Source: Euptelea pleiosperma (taxonomy: Eukaryota > Streptophyta > Magnoliopsida > Ranunculales > Eupteleaceae). From it: a DNA stretch of 64,000 nt. The stretch covers positions 17,858,248-17,922,247 of the forward strand of contig CM068551.1 in assembly GCA_035048495.1 (NCBI GenBank), read 5' to 3'. The notes below the pieces were generated by a model, which had not been told where the DNA came from, made no database searches, and saw nothing but the letters and a program-made list of their open reading frames with translations. This document shows, piece after piece, positions 35,101 through 46,349 of the stretch (the stretch's first letter is position 1; each line of letters begins with the position of its first letter). The position numbers were made by a program, and so were the translations under genes.

Positions 35101-38100
35101 AAATAAAATGGTCTCTTATTCAAGTAGGACTCACTAACGTGCACCTTGAGCGCATATTTACCCACCTAAATTTACCAACTCATACTTGATATTATGCAGA
35201 GAGTGTGACCGAATTCGACGATACACAATCCGATACCTCTCCGACCAACGATGTGGTTGCGGCTTTAGAGAGGAACGGCGTGAATTTTATCGGGTCTACT
35301 ACACGAACGAAGACGAAGAAAGGGAAGCCAAAGATGGCGATGAGGATCGACATTCCGGCCACGACGCCGACCCGCGCAATCACTAACATTACGGCGATGC
35401 TATGGGAAGATATAGTAAATAATCCAAAAAAAGAAGGGGCAGGAGATTTTATTTATAGAAAGAAAATCCAATGCGCTGAGAAGATGATTAGAGGAGCTTT
35501 TGTTGAGCTCTACAGAGGCTTCGGCTTATTAAAAACTTACAGGTTTCTTATATTTCCCTTATTTACTTGTGAATATTGAAAGCTTATCGTGTGCACGCTT
35601 TTACAAGATATACATGGTGTCGTATAATCTATAGACTCCCCCCCTTTGATATATTTCATGCATACCCAAATTAATCAAGGTGAGCATGGGCAAATTTGTC
35701 ATTAAATTTTTTGTCACATTACACTTCATGGTTCAAAATCTCAGGATCGAAGGGAGCCAATCCCGATTCAGATCACCCAAATATCTCTCAATTCGGCGAG
35801 ACGACCTTGATATCGTTCAGATCGGTGGCTTCTGATCCCAATCCGGATTGGCCGAGACTTCGAACCATGACTACAAGTCTCTTCCTAATGATTCCTACTA
35901 CATGAGCTAGCTGCATGGGTTTGGTGACGATTTAGAGATTGTCACGAGGGCAAATCCGTCTTTTTACTCTTTGATTTGTCAAATGGCTTTTTTACCCTTG
36001 ATATATCTACCATGTTTGTGGAAAAAAAAGGGGTTATTTATGGAAAGTTGATCCTCTTAATCCTTAAATTTTTTATCATTTTTTTTATATGAAGCTGACC
36101 CCCCTAAACTTTAGAGAGTTCTAATATATTTGCTATATTTGGCAGCTCATTGAATATGGTGGCATTCACAAAAATATTAAAGAAGTTCGACAAGGTAAGG
36201 TGATCCATGAACACCAAATCAACAATAAAATAATATCAGACGTTACTTTATGTTATAACGGACGTTATAACATCTTATAACAGAACCCGGAAAAACAGAC
36301 TTATCCTTGTAGCAGCTGTTATTCTTTTCCTTTATCCGTTATTTTACTATTATCAATGTTATTTTGAAACAAAATTCAAAAATAATAAAATATGATTATT
36401 TTGACCTTTGTTGACTATGATTTGAACTGTTATAACGGACGTAACTGTAAGTCTGTAACATTACAGTTATTAATGTAATTAAATGTTTATTTGTTTTGAT
36501 GGGGTGTGTGGACAGGTGTCAAATCAACAAGCTTCGGGAAGTTATTTGAAAGCGGTGAAGAGATCTCATTTTATCAGTTCCGACAAGGTATGGTGCATTT
36601 ATTATAAAATGCCTTTGTATATTCTAACGTACGCGTAGTGATTTTATGCGCATTCTTTTGTTTTTGTTTCTTACACGCCACAAACAAATGCAAGCTGCTG
36701 CACCATTTATTTCTCTTGTTCTTCTTCGTACAAAAGAAAGGATGCGCATCACGCACTTGGCTTATCCTAGCCCACCTGGCGTAGTAAGAAAGTTTTATGC
36801 CATGAACCTGAAGGTTCATGGTGTCTACAATATCAGCCACGTGGCATACTCTTAGGGGACTCTGACCGTATGGATGTTTTGTCAATCCCTAAGGGGACGT
36901 ACAAATCAAAAATCAGACTGATTAGTGATTTCAACCCATTGGATCTTTGTACCCCCAAATAATGGTCAATAATGCTCAAATTCCCACAGTTAAAATCAAC
37001 CATGAAATTAACTCCAATCCAACGCCTAGAAATTATTAATCAGATTGATTTTTGGTTTGTAGCTCCAACTAGAGATTAGCCAAACATCCATACAGTCAGC
37101 ATTCTCTCAGAGTATGCCACGTGGCTCATATTCTGGGCTACCAAAGTTTTACTCCATGGTTAGGGCATGACGATATGGGTCCACATCACAGCTAGCCCAT
37201 AAAAGAAAAAACCAAAAAAACAAAAACAGCGCGAAATTTCGATCTTTGAGTGGGTAAAAAGACCTTGCACCACTAGAGAATTTTCCTTTTATTTCATGTG
37301 GGGCGGTCGATGTGTGCGTGTAGACCCAATCAAGCGCAGCGATCAAATCATATGGGTCACACTCTACCATGTGCAGATGGAAGCACCTGGTTGGGTCACA
37401 TGCTCACATAAAAAATTGCTCAACCTCAAAAAAAATTCACTCCAATGGGACTAAAATCCTGCCATGTAAGCTTTGAAAACTGTATAAATCCACAATGCAG
37501 GCCTTGAAAAATATATGAATCCGAAAAAAAATAATAATAACAACAACAAGGCATGTCTACATTTTCTAATATGCCGTAACCTTTTTATAGTTTATTTTTT
37601 ATTTATTTCGCGGGGAGAATGTGTTTATCCTCAAAACAAGGCTGAAATAGAATACGTATGGAATATAAAAAAGGCATTTTGGTAACTATACAACCCTTTT
37701 CTGCGTGTAAAGTTTTTTTTTTTTTTTTCTTTTTAATTAAACACGCATTGTACGTGCCTCTCCATTAAAATAAGGAAGACGGCGCGATAAAAGCAACCCC
37801 AATTAACCCTAATAGAAGCATATTTTGAATTTTTTTTGTTATTTTACTAAAATTAAAATCAGTTTTTCATGTGTGTGTGTTAAGGTGGTTAAGCTGGGAG
37901 ATGAAGTGGAATCCATCTTCACAAAGCACTTCGCCAACAATGACTGGAAAAAAGCTATGAAGTTCTTGAGACCCCAACAGCCCAAAGATTCCCACATGAT
38001 CACCTTTTTTGTTGGTAAGCAAAAGCACCTTCCTCCCTCCCCCCCATCAAAAGACCTTTTTTCTGACCCCTCTCGGGAGTCGTGTTCTCGACAAATCTAA

Positions 38101-39681
38101 CCGTGGTTGAGCTTTTGCAAAAAAAAAGTGAAAAAAGTGAATGCAAGCTCAGCGCTATCAACCACCATTGGACGGCTCCCGAGAGGTGTCAGAAAAGGGG
38201 GGTCCCTTGAGCCCAACCCAATCTTTATTAAGGATCCATAAATCTCTTCTATCTCTGTCTCCCTTTCCCTTCTTTCTCATTAAAAATCCCACGAAGGAAA
38301 GACTTCAAAAGAAATGCATTCTTATGGTCATTGTTAGACAAAATGGTCAGTCAATTGGTGGGCCCATCTCATTTTATGTAAGGGCCCACCAATGAATGGT
38401 CTTGATGTATGAGTCCATTAAGGATGATGGGATTCAGATCCATGATGCATTTATCAAACTTTTAAGGTGAGAGAGAATTCATGTTGTTAACTTTTGAGGT
38501 ATCGGTTGCAGGTCTGTTCACAGGTAGTTTTGTAACGCTATTCATTATATACGCAATCTTGGCACACTTGTCTGGAATGTTCTCCGCCAGATTTGAAGCA
38601 GGATATATGGAAACTGTTTACCCTGTTTTCAGGTACCAAAAGTTATGGGACCCACCAAAAACCATCTCACACTTTTTTCCCCCTCTTTTTATTGGCATCT
38701 AACAATAATTTGTTTTTAAGTAAATGGGCCCCATGTAGGATACCTCTCTTTTGATGCAAAATCAGCCTCTTGATTGAATGATCATAACCAATAGATAAAT
38801 TCCAAAATACATTCTAAAAGTTTGCAGCGGATCAGATGGTTAGGATCATTAAATAGAGCTGATTTTTCAGTCTAGGAGATATGTTGACACAGTCACACAG
38901 CCCATCAGGAAGCTATTGAATCGTTTCTGGATCAGCCCGGCCTAAATATATAGTATTGGGCCAATATAAAGGCCTGCAAGTTTGACCCATGATATGATGG
39001 TCTGGTTTGGGCTTAGCTTTGATCTTGGCCCAGAGCTGCCAGACTACAGCTTGGGCTCCTTTCAGATCGGCCCATGTACATCCCTAATTAGACATTCCAC
39101 ATTTCGAAGAATATGCACCATTTACTATTAATCTAGAGACAAATCCATGGAGAGACAAGATTTGCTGTTGTGCCGAAAGAACGAAATCTAGTCCAATACA
39201 CATGAGGCAATCCTGGGCTCATCAGTGATGCTTCGGATAACACTAAAGCCGATGTTAATGCACAATGGCAAATAGACATACTACATAATTTAATGAGATT
39301 AATGATGGAATTAACTTCGTCTTTGTGCAGCATGTTTGCTTTGCTTAGCTTGCACTTGTTCTTGTATGGATGCAACCTTTTCATGTGGAAGAGCACTAGG
39401 ATCAACTACAACTTCATATTCGAGTTCTCTCCAAGCACAGCCCTCAAGTACAGAGATGTTTTCTTGATCTGTACCTCCTTCATGACAGCGGTCGTTGGGG
39501 CCATGGTCGTCCACCTCATCTTAAAATACAGTGACTTCTCACCACGTCATGTCGACGCCATTCCTGGGATTCTCCTCCTGGTAAGTAATTATTGCCCACC
39601 ATCCTTGGTGCTTGTTTAGAGTCGGGTGCATTTTTAGATTACCATGTTTGACAATAAACAAGACTCAAGGTGCAGAAAATC

Positions 39682-39726
<45 letters not shown>

Positions 39727-41748
39727 AGACTTTATTCAGAATTTCTGTAATAGGGTACCACATATTGAACTTAAGTTTATAGTTTTTCTTTACCTTTGTG
39801 TTTCTCTTCTTTAGCAGATGGGTGGATGATTTTTGGTGCCACATCGAGCACATTTGAGCTTATGCATTCCCTGTGACAATGCACACATTCAAAATTCAGA
39901 CCCAAGACCAAAATAAATAAGTAAAATATACACATTGCAGAATACAATTTAACAGTAAAAATCAAGCTCGTCGGAGTCCTGCAGATGTGACATAGACATG
40001 CTAGCACACGTTACAACCAAGCTCGTAAAGTACAGAGTTCTGTTGGATAGATCTTTGAATCAGAATCCCCTTGAGACCCATCTCAATCACTGACATTCCT
40101 CTTGTTGTTCATCTTCTCTGGGGCTAGAATACAAAACCTTATAATTATGCAAATGGCTAATAAACAATTGTAGGAAACTTATCACTTAACCAATTTACAA
40201 CTGAATATAATTACAATCTTAATTTTTCTTAGATAGGACTACTTGTTTTGTCGTAAAAATGACTAATATCGTTCATTTTTTTCATGTTATAAAAAGCTTG
40301 AAACTGACTCTTTGTCGTATTTTCAGTTTTTCACAGCCTTGCTCATATGCCCATTCAACATTTTCTACCGCTCAAGCCGTTATTGCTTCCTTCGGGTAAT
40401 ACGTAACATTGTATGCTCTCCATTTTATGAGGTATATCTCTATTTTTTTCCTATATTTTCAATCAGGATTTGAGTTACTTATAGCATAATACTCAAAACA
40501 CATTGTGGTTTGCAACACGACGCATCACAGGTATTAATGGTAGACTTCTTCATGGCCGACCAGCTAACTAGCCAGGTGAACTTCCCTACTATAAGTTCAA
40601 GTTTATTTATTTGCAAACATTTATCATTCGTTTGCTTAATCAACCAGAATAAATACAACAGAGTTCTCATGACAGAAATCTAAACAACTTTTTTCATGTT
40701 ACTCATCTCATTATTTTGCTTCTTTACAAATGGGAAAAAATGTTTTCTTTTTCTTTTTCTTTCCAGATACCATTGCTGAGACACATGGAGTCTACAGCCT
40801 GCTACTTTCTTGCCGGAAGCTTCAAAACTCATCAATTTGAGACCTGCAGATCTAGCAAGCTATACAAGGAGCTTGCATATGTCATCTCGTTTATGCCGTA
40901 TTACTGGCGTGCTATGCAGGTTTATCAAGAAAATCCTTTGCACATCTAACACATTTATGTAGAGAAGAAATGATTTATCTTGTCAAATATAGTAGCACTT
41001 CATATTATTGAACCCACCTATCCACTCAAAAGTCACAACTAACTTGTGGTACATTGATGTAATCACAAGTGTGCGAGAAGATGGTTTGATGAAGGCGACG
41101 TCAACCATTTGGCTAACTTGGGGAAGTACGTTTCAGCAATGCTAGCAGCAGGTGCCAGACTAACATACGCCATGCAGCCTACTCCACTATGGCTGTTCAT
41201 GGTCATAGTCACATCCTCGGTGGCAACTGTTTATCAGTTGTATTGGGATTTCGTGAAGGATTGGGGGCTTCTCAACCCAAAATCCAAAAACCCATGGCTT
41301 AGAGATGAGCTCATCTTAAGGAATAAGAGCATCTACTACATGTCCATTGTGAGTTTCCCTTAACCTTAATAAGACCTCACTTGATATCTTTCCTCTCCAA
41401 TTCCATGGACAAAATTTTAAAGAAAAAAAATTCATTGTAGGCTTTAAATCTGGTTTTAAGACTTGCTTGGGTGGAGAGCATCATACACTTCACTATGGGG
41501 ATGTTCGAGTGCCGGTTGCTAGACTTTTTCTTGGCATCACTAGAGATAATCAGACGTGGGCATTGGAATTTTTACAGGTACTTCCAGTCTCACCCATTTT
41601 CCTAACTGATAAATGAAGGGCCATTACATAACACTAATCTACTAAGTTTTTTAACAGGTTGGAGAATGAACATTTGAACAATGTTGGCAAGTTCAGGGCA
41701 GTGAAGACGGTTCCGTTACCATTCCGTGAGATGGACTCAGACGACTGA
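32139..41748 (+). CDS. PHO1: PHO1-type phosphate exporter (SPX-EXS protein)
   Basis: Fifteen exons: 32139-32372, 33919-33999, 34132-34366, 35200-35542, 36146-36194, 36516-36587, 37885-38014, 38512-38632, 39331-39580, 40327-40431, 40531-40575, 40767-40919, 41070-41348, 41441-41577, 41658-41748. All introns are GT-AG and phases agree, giving 774 residues, close to Arabidopsis PHO1 (about 780). Residues 1 to about 315 form the SPX domain: it opens [16 protein letters not shown], has KKIKLSRK, then [12 protein letters not shown], and ends [11 protein letters not shown], whose lysines match the inositol-pyrophosphate-binding surface. Membrane segments follow near 376-400, 422-441, 465-487 and 500-521. 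The EXS domain (about 575-770) shows [38 protein letters not shown] and [22 protein letters not shown]1 proteins load phosphate into the xylem and are controlled by SPX binding and PHO2-driven turnover. No stop, frameshift or missing domain is seen. Close paralogues (PHO1;H1) cannot be excluded without a tree. Confidence 0.97.
32749..33237. repeat. Three tandem units of about 155-173 bp in PHO1 intron 1
   Basis: Units start GGGTATCCTC at 32749, 32922 and 33078. Each contains CCAATTCTGTTCTACAA or its variant, AACGTMAGAATGYTGTCA, GATTCCGG, CTTATGGGTCAC and GAGACAACG. The 1546-bp intron 1 owes about a third of its length to this triplication. Long open frames on both strands here are by-products of the repeat. 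Confidence 0.85.
33297..33799. repeat. Foldback element in PHO1 intron 1, with family A inside
   Basis: Arms of about 53 bp, 33297-33349 and 33746-33799, are inverted copies containing ACACCCCATTTCCTAT, GACTCCTGGTCGGG and ACACACCC. Between them lies a family A MITE (about 33364-33726) next to an 18-bp perfect palindrome at 33347-33364. The outer pair is older than the inner one if this is an insertion. Confidence 0.75.
33364..33726. mobile_element. Family A MITE in PHO1 intron 1
   Basis: Ends are AAAACTTGGCTGACCGGCG and CGCCGGTCAGCCAAGTTTTAC. An intact G-box CACGTGGC is at 33411-33418; the mirror site reads CAGGTGGC. The core AACCTGATTAGTGATTTC faces AATCACTAATCAGGCTG. Confidence 0.8.
34600..34835 (+). 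mobile_element. tRNA-derived SINE-like element in PHO1 intron 3
   Basis: Box A-like CTCACCTAGTTGG is followed about 20 bp later by box B-like GGTTCAATCCC, the RNA polymerase III promoter layout. The element ends in a simple repeat tail of ATT and then TTG units (34796-34835). It lies in sense orientation to the host gene. Family not identified. Confidence 0.55.
36230..36460. repeat. Family B-related fragment in PHO1 intron 5
   Basis: Contains GTTATAACGGACGTTATAAC and, about 180 bp later, GTTATAACGGACGTAAC. Neither family B terminus is present. Confidence 0.4.
36790..37155. mobile_element. Family A MITE in PHO1 intron 6
   Basis: Two intact G-boxes, at 36838-36845 and 37118-37125, lie near the ends, and the core AATCAGACTGATTAGTGATTT faces its complement. 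The right end is AAAGTTTTACTCC; the left end is preceded by a small hairpin CATGAACCT/AGGTTCATG (36800-36820). Confidence 0.8.
38054..38202. mobile_element. Short foldback element in PHO1 intron 7
   Basis: Outer arms TTTTCTGACCCCTCTCGGGAG and its complement enclose an inner pair built on GTGGTTGAGCTTTTGCA. About 150 bp in all. It inflates the intron without touching the splice sites. Confidence 0.65.
38915..39085. repeat. GGCCCA-rich dispersed repeat in PHO1 intron 8
   Basis: Repeated GGCCCA and GGCCTG words ending CCATGTACATCCCTA, similar in style to 6870-7090. No coding potential. Confidence 0.35.
39686..39723. repeat. (AT)n microsatellite in PHO1 intron 9
   Basis: 38 bp of uninterrupted AT. 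It is a likely length-polymorphic marker within the gene. Confidence 0.95.
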
Positions 41749-42075
41749 AACCGTTGCCTAGAAACATGTACAGAAATCCCAGGCACGAAGAAGCATGCAA
41801 TACTTGGTGCATGCTAGACGGGAGCGAAATCTCTCTAGCCACGCATGAGCTCTCACTTATCATTCATCAAGGGTCTGATAAACCACAAGGTTCCCAATGC
41901 AGTGAAGAATGGGCATGCCAGATGAAACTGGATCTCTTTTGTACGTTTGGGTTTCTGATCGGAAGCTAAATCAGATCCAATATGATTGATGTTTCTTTAA
42001 TATTCAAAATGTCTTGTAGCCAGAAACTTATGTTTCAAAACATAATGGTAGTTATGTCACAGCAAGGATATACCA

Positions 42076-42441
42076 CTGAATTGCCTATAGTAAAAGAGAC
42101 GTGTAAACTCATTTACGAGCCTATAATAGTGGCTACACAAAGATTTAAATTGAGTGAATAAAATCATATCAGTTAAAATGAGCGAAAAGGAAAGATTAAG
42201 ATGAAAAAAATAATCGAGAATAAATCACTCTGTCAGCATATCCAACGTGGAAAGACAAATTCTAGGGCTACAACCGAACTGCCTACAGTAAAAGAGACAT
42301 ATGTAAACTCAGTGGCTAACACAAAGATTTAAATTGAGTGAATAAAATCATGTCAGTTAAAATGAGCGAAAAGGAAAGATTAAAAAGAAAAAAAAGTAAT
42401 CAAGAATAAATCAGTCTGTGGGCATATCCAACGTGGAAAGA
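42076..42441. repeat. Tandem duplication downstream of PHO1 carrying poly(A) signals
   Basis: A unit of about 198 bp, starting CTGAATTGCCTATAG at 42076, recurs from about 42274 (CCGAACTGCCTACAG). Each has GAGTGAATAAAATCAT, so AATAAA occurs at 42157-42162 and 42341-42346. The first is about 410 bp past the PHO1 stop, so either may serve the gene. Confidence 0.8.
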
Positions 42442-43300
42442 CATTCTACTCCAAGCCTAAGGTAAACGTAATGAATGAGACATAAAAATAAATAAATTTT
42501 AAGTATATACAAAACTACAATAGATTGATGTATCCAAATCTTTCCAGTAAGCACAAGTGGTCTGTAATATGCAGGCCATGGCTCCATTCTATCAGTTAAC
42601 CTTTTGGGTTCTTTGCTCTCACCCCAAACATAAATCCAAATGGTCTAAAGAATAGGGGTTATGGCTAACAGATTGAATGGAGAGGGTAGCCTTCAATTAA
42701 AAGAAATGGTCCCAAGTTTGCTATCAACTCCAAGGACAGACAGCCCTTGTTCCCAATCCCAACTGACTTGCTGCTCTAATTCCTGCATCCAGGAGGAATT
42801 TTCGGATTACACTTATAACTGAAAATTTGTTTCTTTTGAGATAAGTTGAGGTTGGTTGATTGGGATTGAACTTCATAAAAGCCATAACAAAAAGCTTATT
42901 TTGTATTTTTCTAGCTCTTTTCCATATATTGGAAACTTTCAATCATCTCTGCCCATGGAAGTAATCACACAATGAACCACGTAATTCCTTGCGCCTTTAT
43001 ATGATTGTTTTTTCTCTCATTTTCTGTCTTTCACATTGGCTAGGTCTCAACCGAGATGTTGGGTTGGTGATTCAGTTCAGCCACAAATGCCAACTGAGAA
43101 AAGGGCGTCACAGTAAGAATCTTTATACCCCATTACCTATTCCCAATGCTCCATGTAAAGAAGTGAGCATTTGTATTAGGTTTACCAAGGACACAACGAG
43201 GTGCTGATTCAATCTATGTTTTGAGAACCATTTCTCAAAAATATCCTTTTATCCCATGTAGGAAAACTTATGAGCTTCACATGTGTTTCTTTGAGGAGGT
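42442..43300. other. Intergenic DNA
   Basis: No supported gene or element. Short open frames near 42724 and 42989 have no motifs. Confidence 0.4.
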
Positions 43301-43306
43301 AGGGCC

Positions 43307-43937
43307 CATTTGGCAACACCGAAATAAGTTGCTTTTTTTTATTCCAAAAGCAAAAAAGTTGAAAAGTTTGTTTGGGTGTCCATTTTGGAATTGCTTCTCA
43401 AAAGTCAAAAAGCTGCTTTTTGTGAAAGCAAAATTTTTTTGCTTCAAAAGTAAAAAAAAAAAACTGCGGAACCGACGCTTCTAATTTTAAGTGAATCTTT
43501 TCAAATGCCAATTTTACCCTTGTAAACTTCACATTATGAAGTGTAGATAGAAAGCATCTTATGAAGGAGAAAAAGCAGGGATGGTTTGCTGAGGACTAAG
43601 GAGTAGGTCTGTAGACCAAAAAATAATCACCCATAAAATGATTCACCTGGTGCATCATTTATTACTGACCATTTATAATTAAATTTTTTTGAAAAAAAAC
43701 AACATATGTGATATTAGTTTATAATCTTTATTAATGGTTTATTAGAATATAACATCTATATAAAATAATAAGAAAATGACTTTTTGACTTAATTCATGCC
43801 AAACTAACTTTTTCACTTCTTGACTTATAATTCGGTGTTTCACCAAACAAACTTTTGCTTCCAAATGGCAACTTTTAAATTCAGCAACTTAATTTAGAAG
43901 TTACTTTTTGCTTCCATTGGTTTGCCAAACGGGCCTG
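43307..43937. mobile_element. TIR element, hAT- or Harbinger-like
   Basis: About 631 bp with inverted ends GGGCCCATTTGGCAA and TTGCCAAACGGGCCT. The subterminal parts are rich in AAAAGCAAAAAG and its complement. No transposase is encoded. The flanking duplication is unclear. A degenerate relative lies at 60125-60265. Confidence 0.65.
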
Positions 43938-44219
43938 TAGTGATGCATGACTGTGAAAACTTACGCATATATGATGATTTGAGATCAATGTTAAACATAA
44001 AACAAATCTAAAACCTACAACAAATATTTAGAGATGCTAGCAAATAAATAAAATAATTAATTTGAGACCAAAATCACAATCCAGCATTACTAACCCCAAT
44101 TATTGATCGACGGGTCCAATGGAAGTTGGAACTTCCCCTAGCCTAGGGTTCAACCAACGCGTGTAGATTCACCAATTCCATTACCAAGGATTTAAATAAC
44201 AAAACTTGGGGTAAAAAGG

Positions 44220-44580
44220 GATTCGTTATAGTTAATGGGGTGTGGGTGGATGCCCGTGGGGTGTTGATGGGTTTATGGGGGCCGTAGGGAGTATGGGGCC
44301 CTCTTGGGGTGCTATAGAGAAATATGAGGTTGTAGGGGGGTGCCGCAAATGAGAACAGGGCGTAGGGGGTAGCCGCAAGAGAGAAGGAGCACAGGGTGTG
44401 TTTGTGGATTTAGGGATGTCGTAGGGGGGTACAGGGGTTTAGGGATTGTCGCAAGGGAGAAGGGGGTCTAGGGGTGCCGTAGGGTGTAGGAAGGCTAGGG
44501 GGTGTGCCGCAAGGTGTCTAAAGGTCAAGGGAGTGGTGCGGCTAGGGTTAGGATGGGTGGGGTAGGGCATGACTAGGGTT
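44220..44580. repeat. G-run-rich, imperfectly repetitive tract
   Basis: The + strand is strongly G-biased with more than twenty runs of three or more G, built on variants of AGGGGGTGCCGCAAG. A paralogous, less regular tract is at 46730-47000. No gene is seen. Confidence 0.7.
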
Positions 44581-44585
44581 TGGAT

Positions 44586-45527
44586 TAGGGTTGGCAATGG
44601 ATCGGGTTCAAGTCGGATTAGTACCGATCCGATAAGAAATCCAATCGATCCGGACCCGATCAGATCAATAAAATTCAATTTTGAAACCGATCGGATATGA
44701 TTAGATCGGTTCCAGGTCCAATCCGATCCGATCCGATAGACGGAGAGAGAGAAAGAAACGAAGATAGTGACGGAGAGAGAGATGAGACTAAGAGGGTGAG
44801 GAAGCTCTGACCGGAATGCGACGGAGTGACCACGACGATGACTTGACGACTACAATAGCCAGGATGGCATCAATGGCAGGATGGCTAGACGTCGAAGTTG
44901 TTTTGGTTTGTTGTGGAAAAAAGGAGAAAATGGCTTGAAGGAGCAAAAAGGTAGGGTTAAAGAGGGTTTTTGAAACATGAGCCTAGGTGGACCTTTGTTC
45001 CTGATTTCCAACCATTTGATGGGCTCTAGATCTATAACATGCCTATTTCGAGGACCATCTATTGCCAAAGACTTAGGGACGAGGTCACACGGGTGTTCCC
45101 AACACTTCAATCAAATTTTGTGAAAACAAAAAAACAAAAAGAAATTGATATGTCAACATCTAATCAGCTTTTTGGAGGAAAAAGCATTTTTTAAAGAAGT
45201 TTAAATCTCTCTCTGACAAATTTGCTCGGCTCGAGATTTCCCTGCCACATCAGATGTATACTAACTGTAGATATTTTACAACGAATGGTCAAGATCGTTA
45301 GTCATTATGTAAGTATGATTCCATGAATCAAATAATACATATTATATATACATAGGCTATATATCGGGTCAATATCAGATCGGAACAGGGTTGATCAGGT
45401 ACCAATACAATATCTTATCAGATCTACAATCTTTGATAAGGTACAGATTCGATAAGTAAAAATATAGTTCCGGACCTGGATTTTTCGGATCGAATCTCCG
45501 GGTCAATCAGATCCATTGCAAGCCCTA
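44586..45527. mobile_element. Non-autonomous hAT-type element
   Basis: 942 bp. Ends TAGGGTTGGCAATGGATC and GATCCATTGCAAGCCCTA are inverted copies. The 8-bp flanks are gtttggat (44578-44585) and gtttagat (45528-45535), one transition apart. The TAGGG...CCCTA termini and 8-bp duplication are typical of hAT elements. No transposase frame was found. Confidence 0.85.
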
Positions 45528-46349
45528 GTTTAGATGGGTAGGGTAGGGCACAGCTAGGGTTTAGAATGGGGTAGGGTACGACAAGTTTTGGGGTTGGAGA
45601 GGGATCCGACTAGAGTTAGATTTAATAAAAAAATAAAGAACACAAAAACAAGATGGAAAAGAGAATGGAAGAGCAAAAATTCACACCAAAATAATGGGCT
45701 TCACAACAAATCCTTTCACAGGAGTTTCTCAAAAGTTGAGTTCTTTAGTTTCATTCATCATTAATCAATTTACAACAATGATAGTTTTTATATTAATTCT
45801 GATACCTAAATCTAATATGGACCATCTAAAATAAGGACATCCAACGGCTGAAATACAGCCTACTTAAGCAAATAAGCAAAATTACAATGAGACTAGTGCA
45901 AGACAAGCACCGTTTCTACGATCGGATAGGGTTTCGGTGAAATCACTCTACTAGATTTGAAGGAATCACTCCTTCAAGAAGGGTTTCGACGAAATCACTC
46001 CACCGAATTTGAAGGAATCAATCCTTCGAGAAGAATCACTCTTCCATTCTAGCCATCTCACCCAGCAAAATTGGATATCACACCCAAAATAAACTTAATC
46101 TTCGTTAATCTTCATTAATCATCCCTAAAATCAAAGATTACATCAATATTTATAAAACTCTAACTTTCCTAATTCTAATCAAACTAAAAGACTTTCTAGA
46201 ATATTTAAAATTGATTACAACTAAAAATAAAATAGAGATAATAATCCTAATTAAAATAAAATTAACTCTGGCAAATCTTGTGAGATCCGCATGCACTGGC
46301 TTTCTTCACTGATCTGATATACTCATGTTGATACTAGACTATGAAAACT

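Larger units (their letters stand above)
43970..46300. repeat. Duplicated retroelement-like unit, copy 1
   Basis: Colinear with 46350-48180. Shared landmarks are CAAATATTTAGAGATGCTAG-like, CCTAG(C)TTAGGGTTCAA, a G-rich GGGGTGCCGCA stretch, and TTCACAGGAGTTTCTCAAAA-like. It carries a hAT insertion (44586-45527) that copy 2 lacks. The unit may be paired LTRs or a tandem duplication. Confidence 0.65.
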
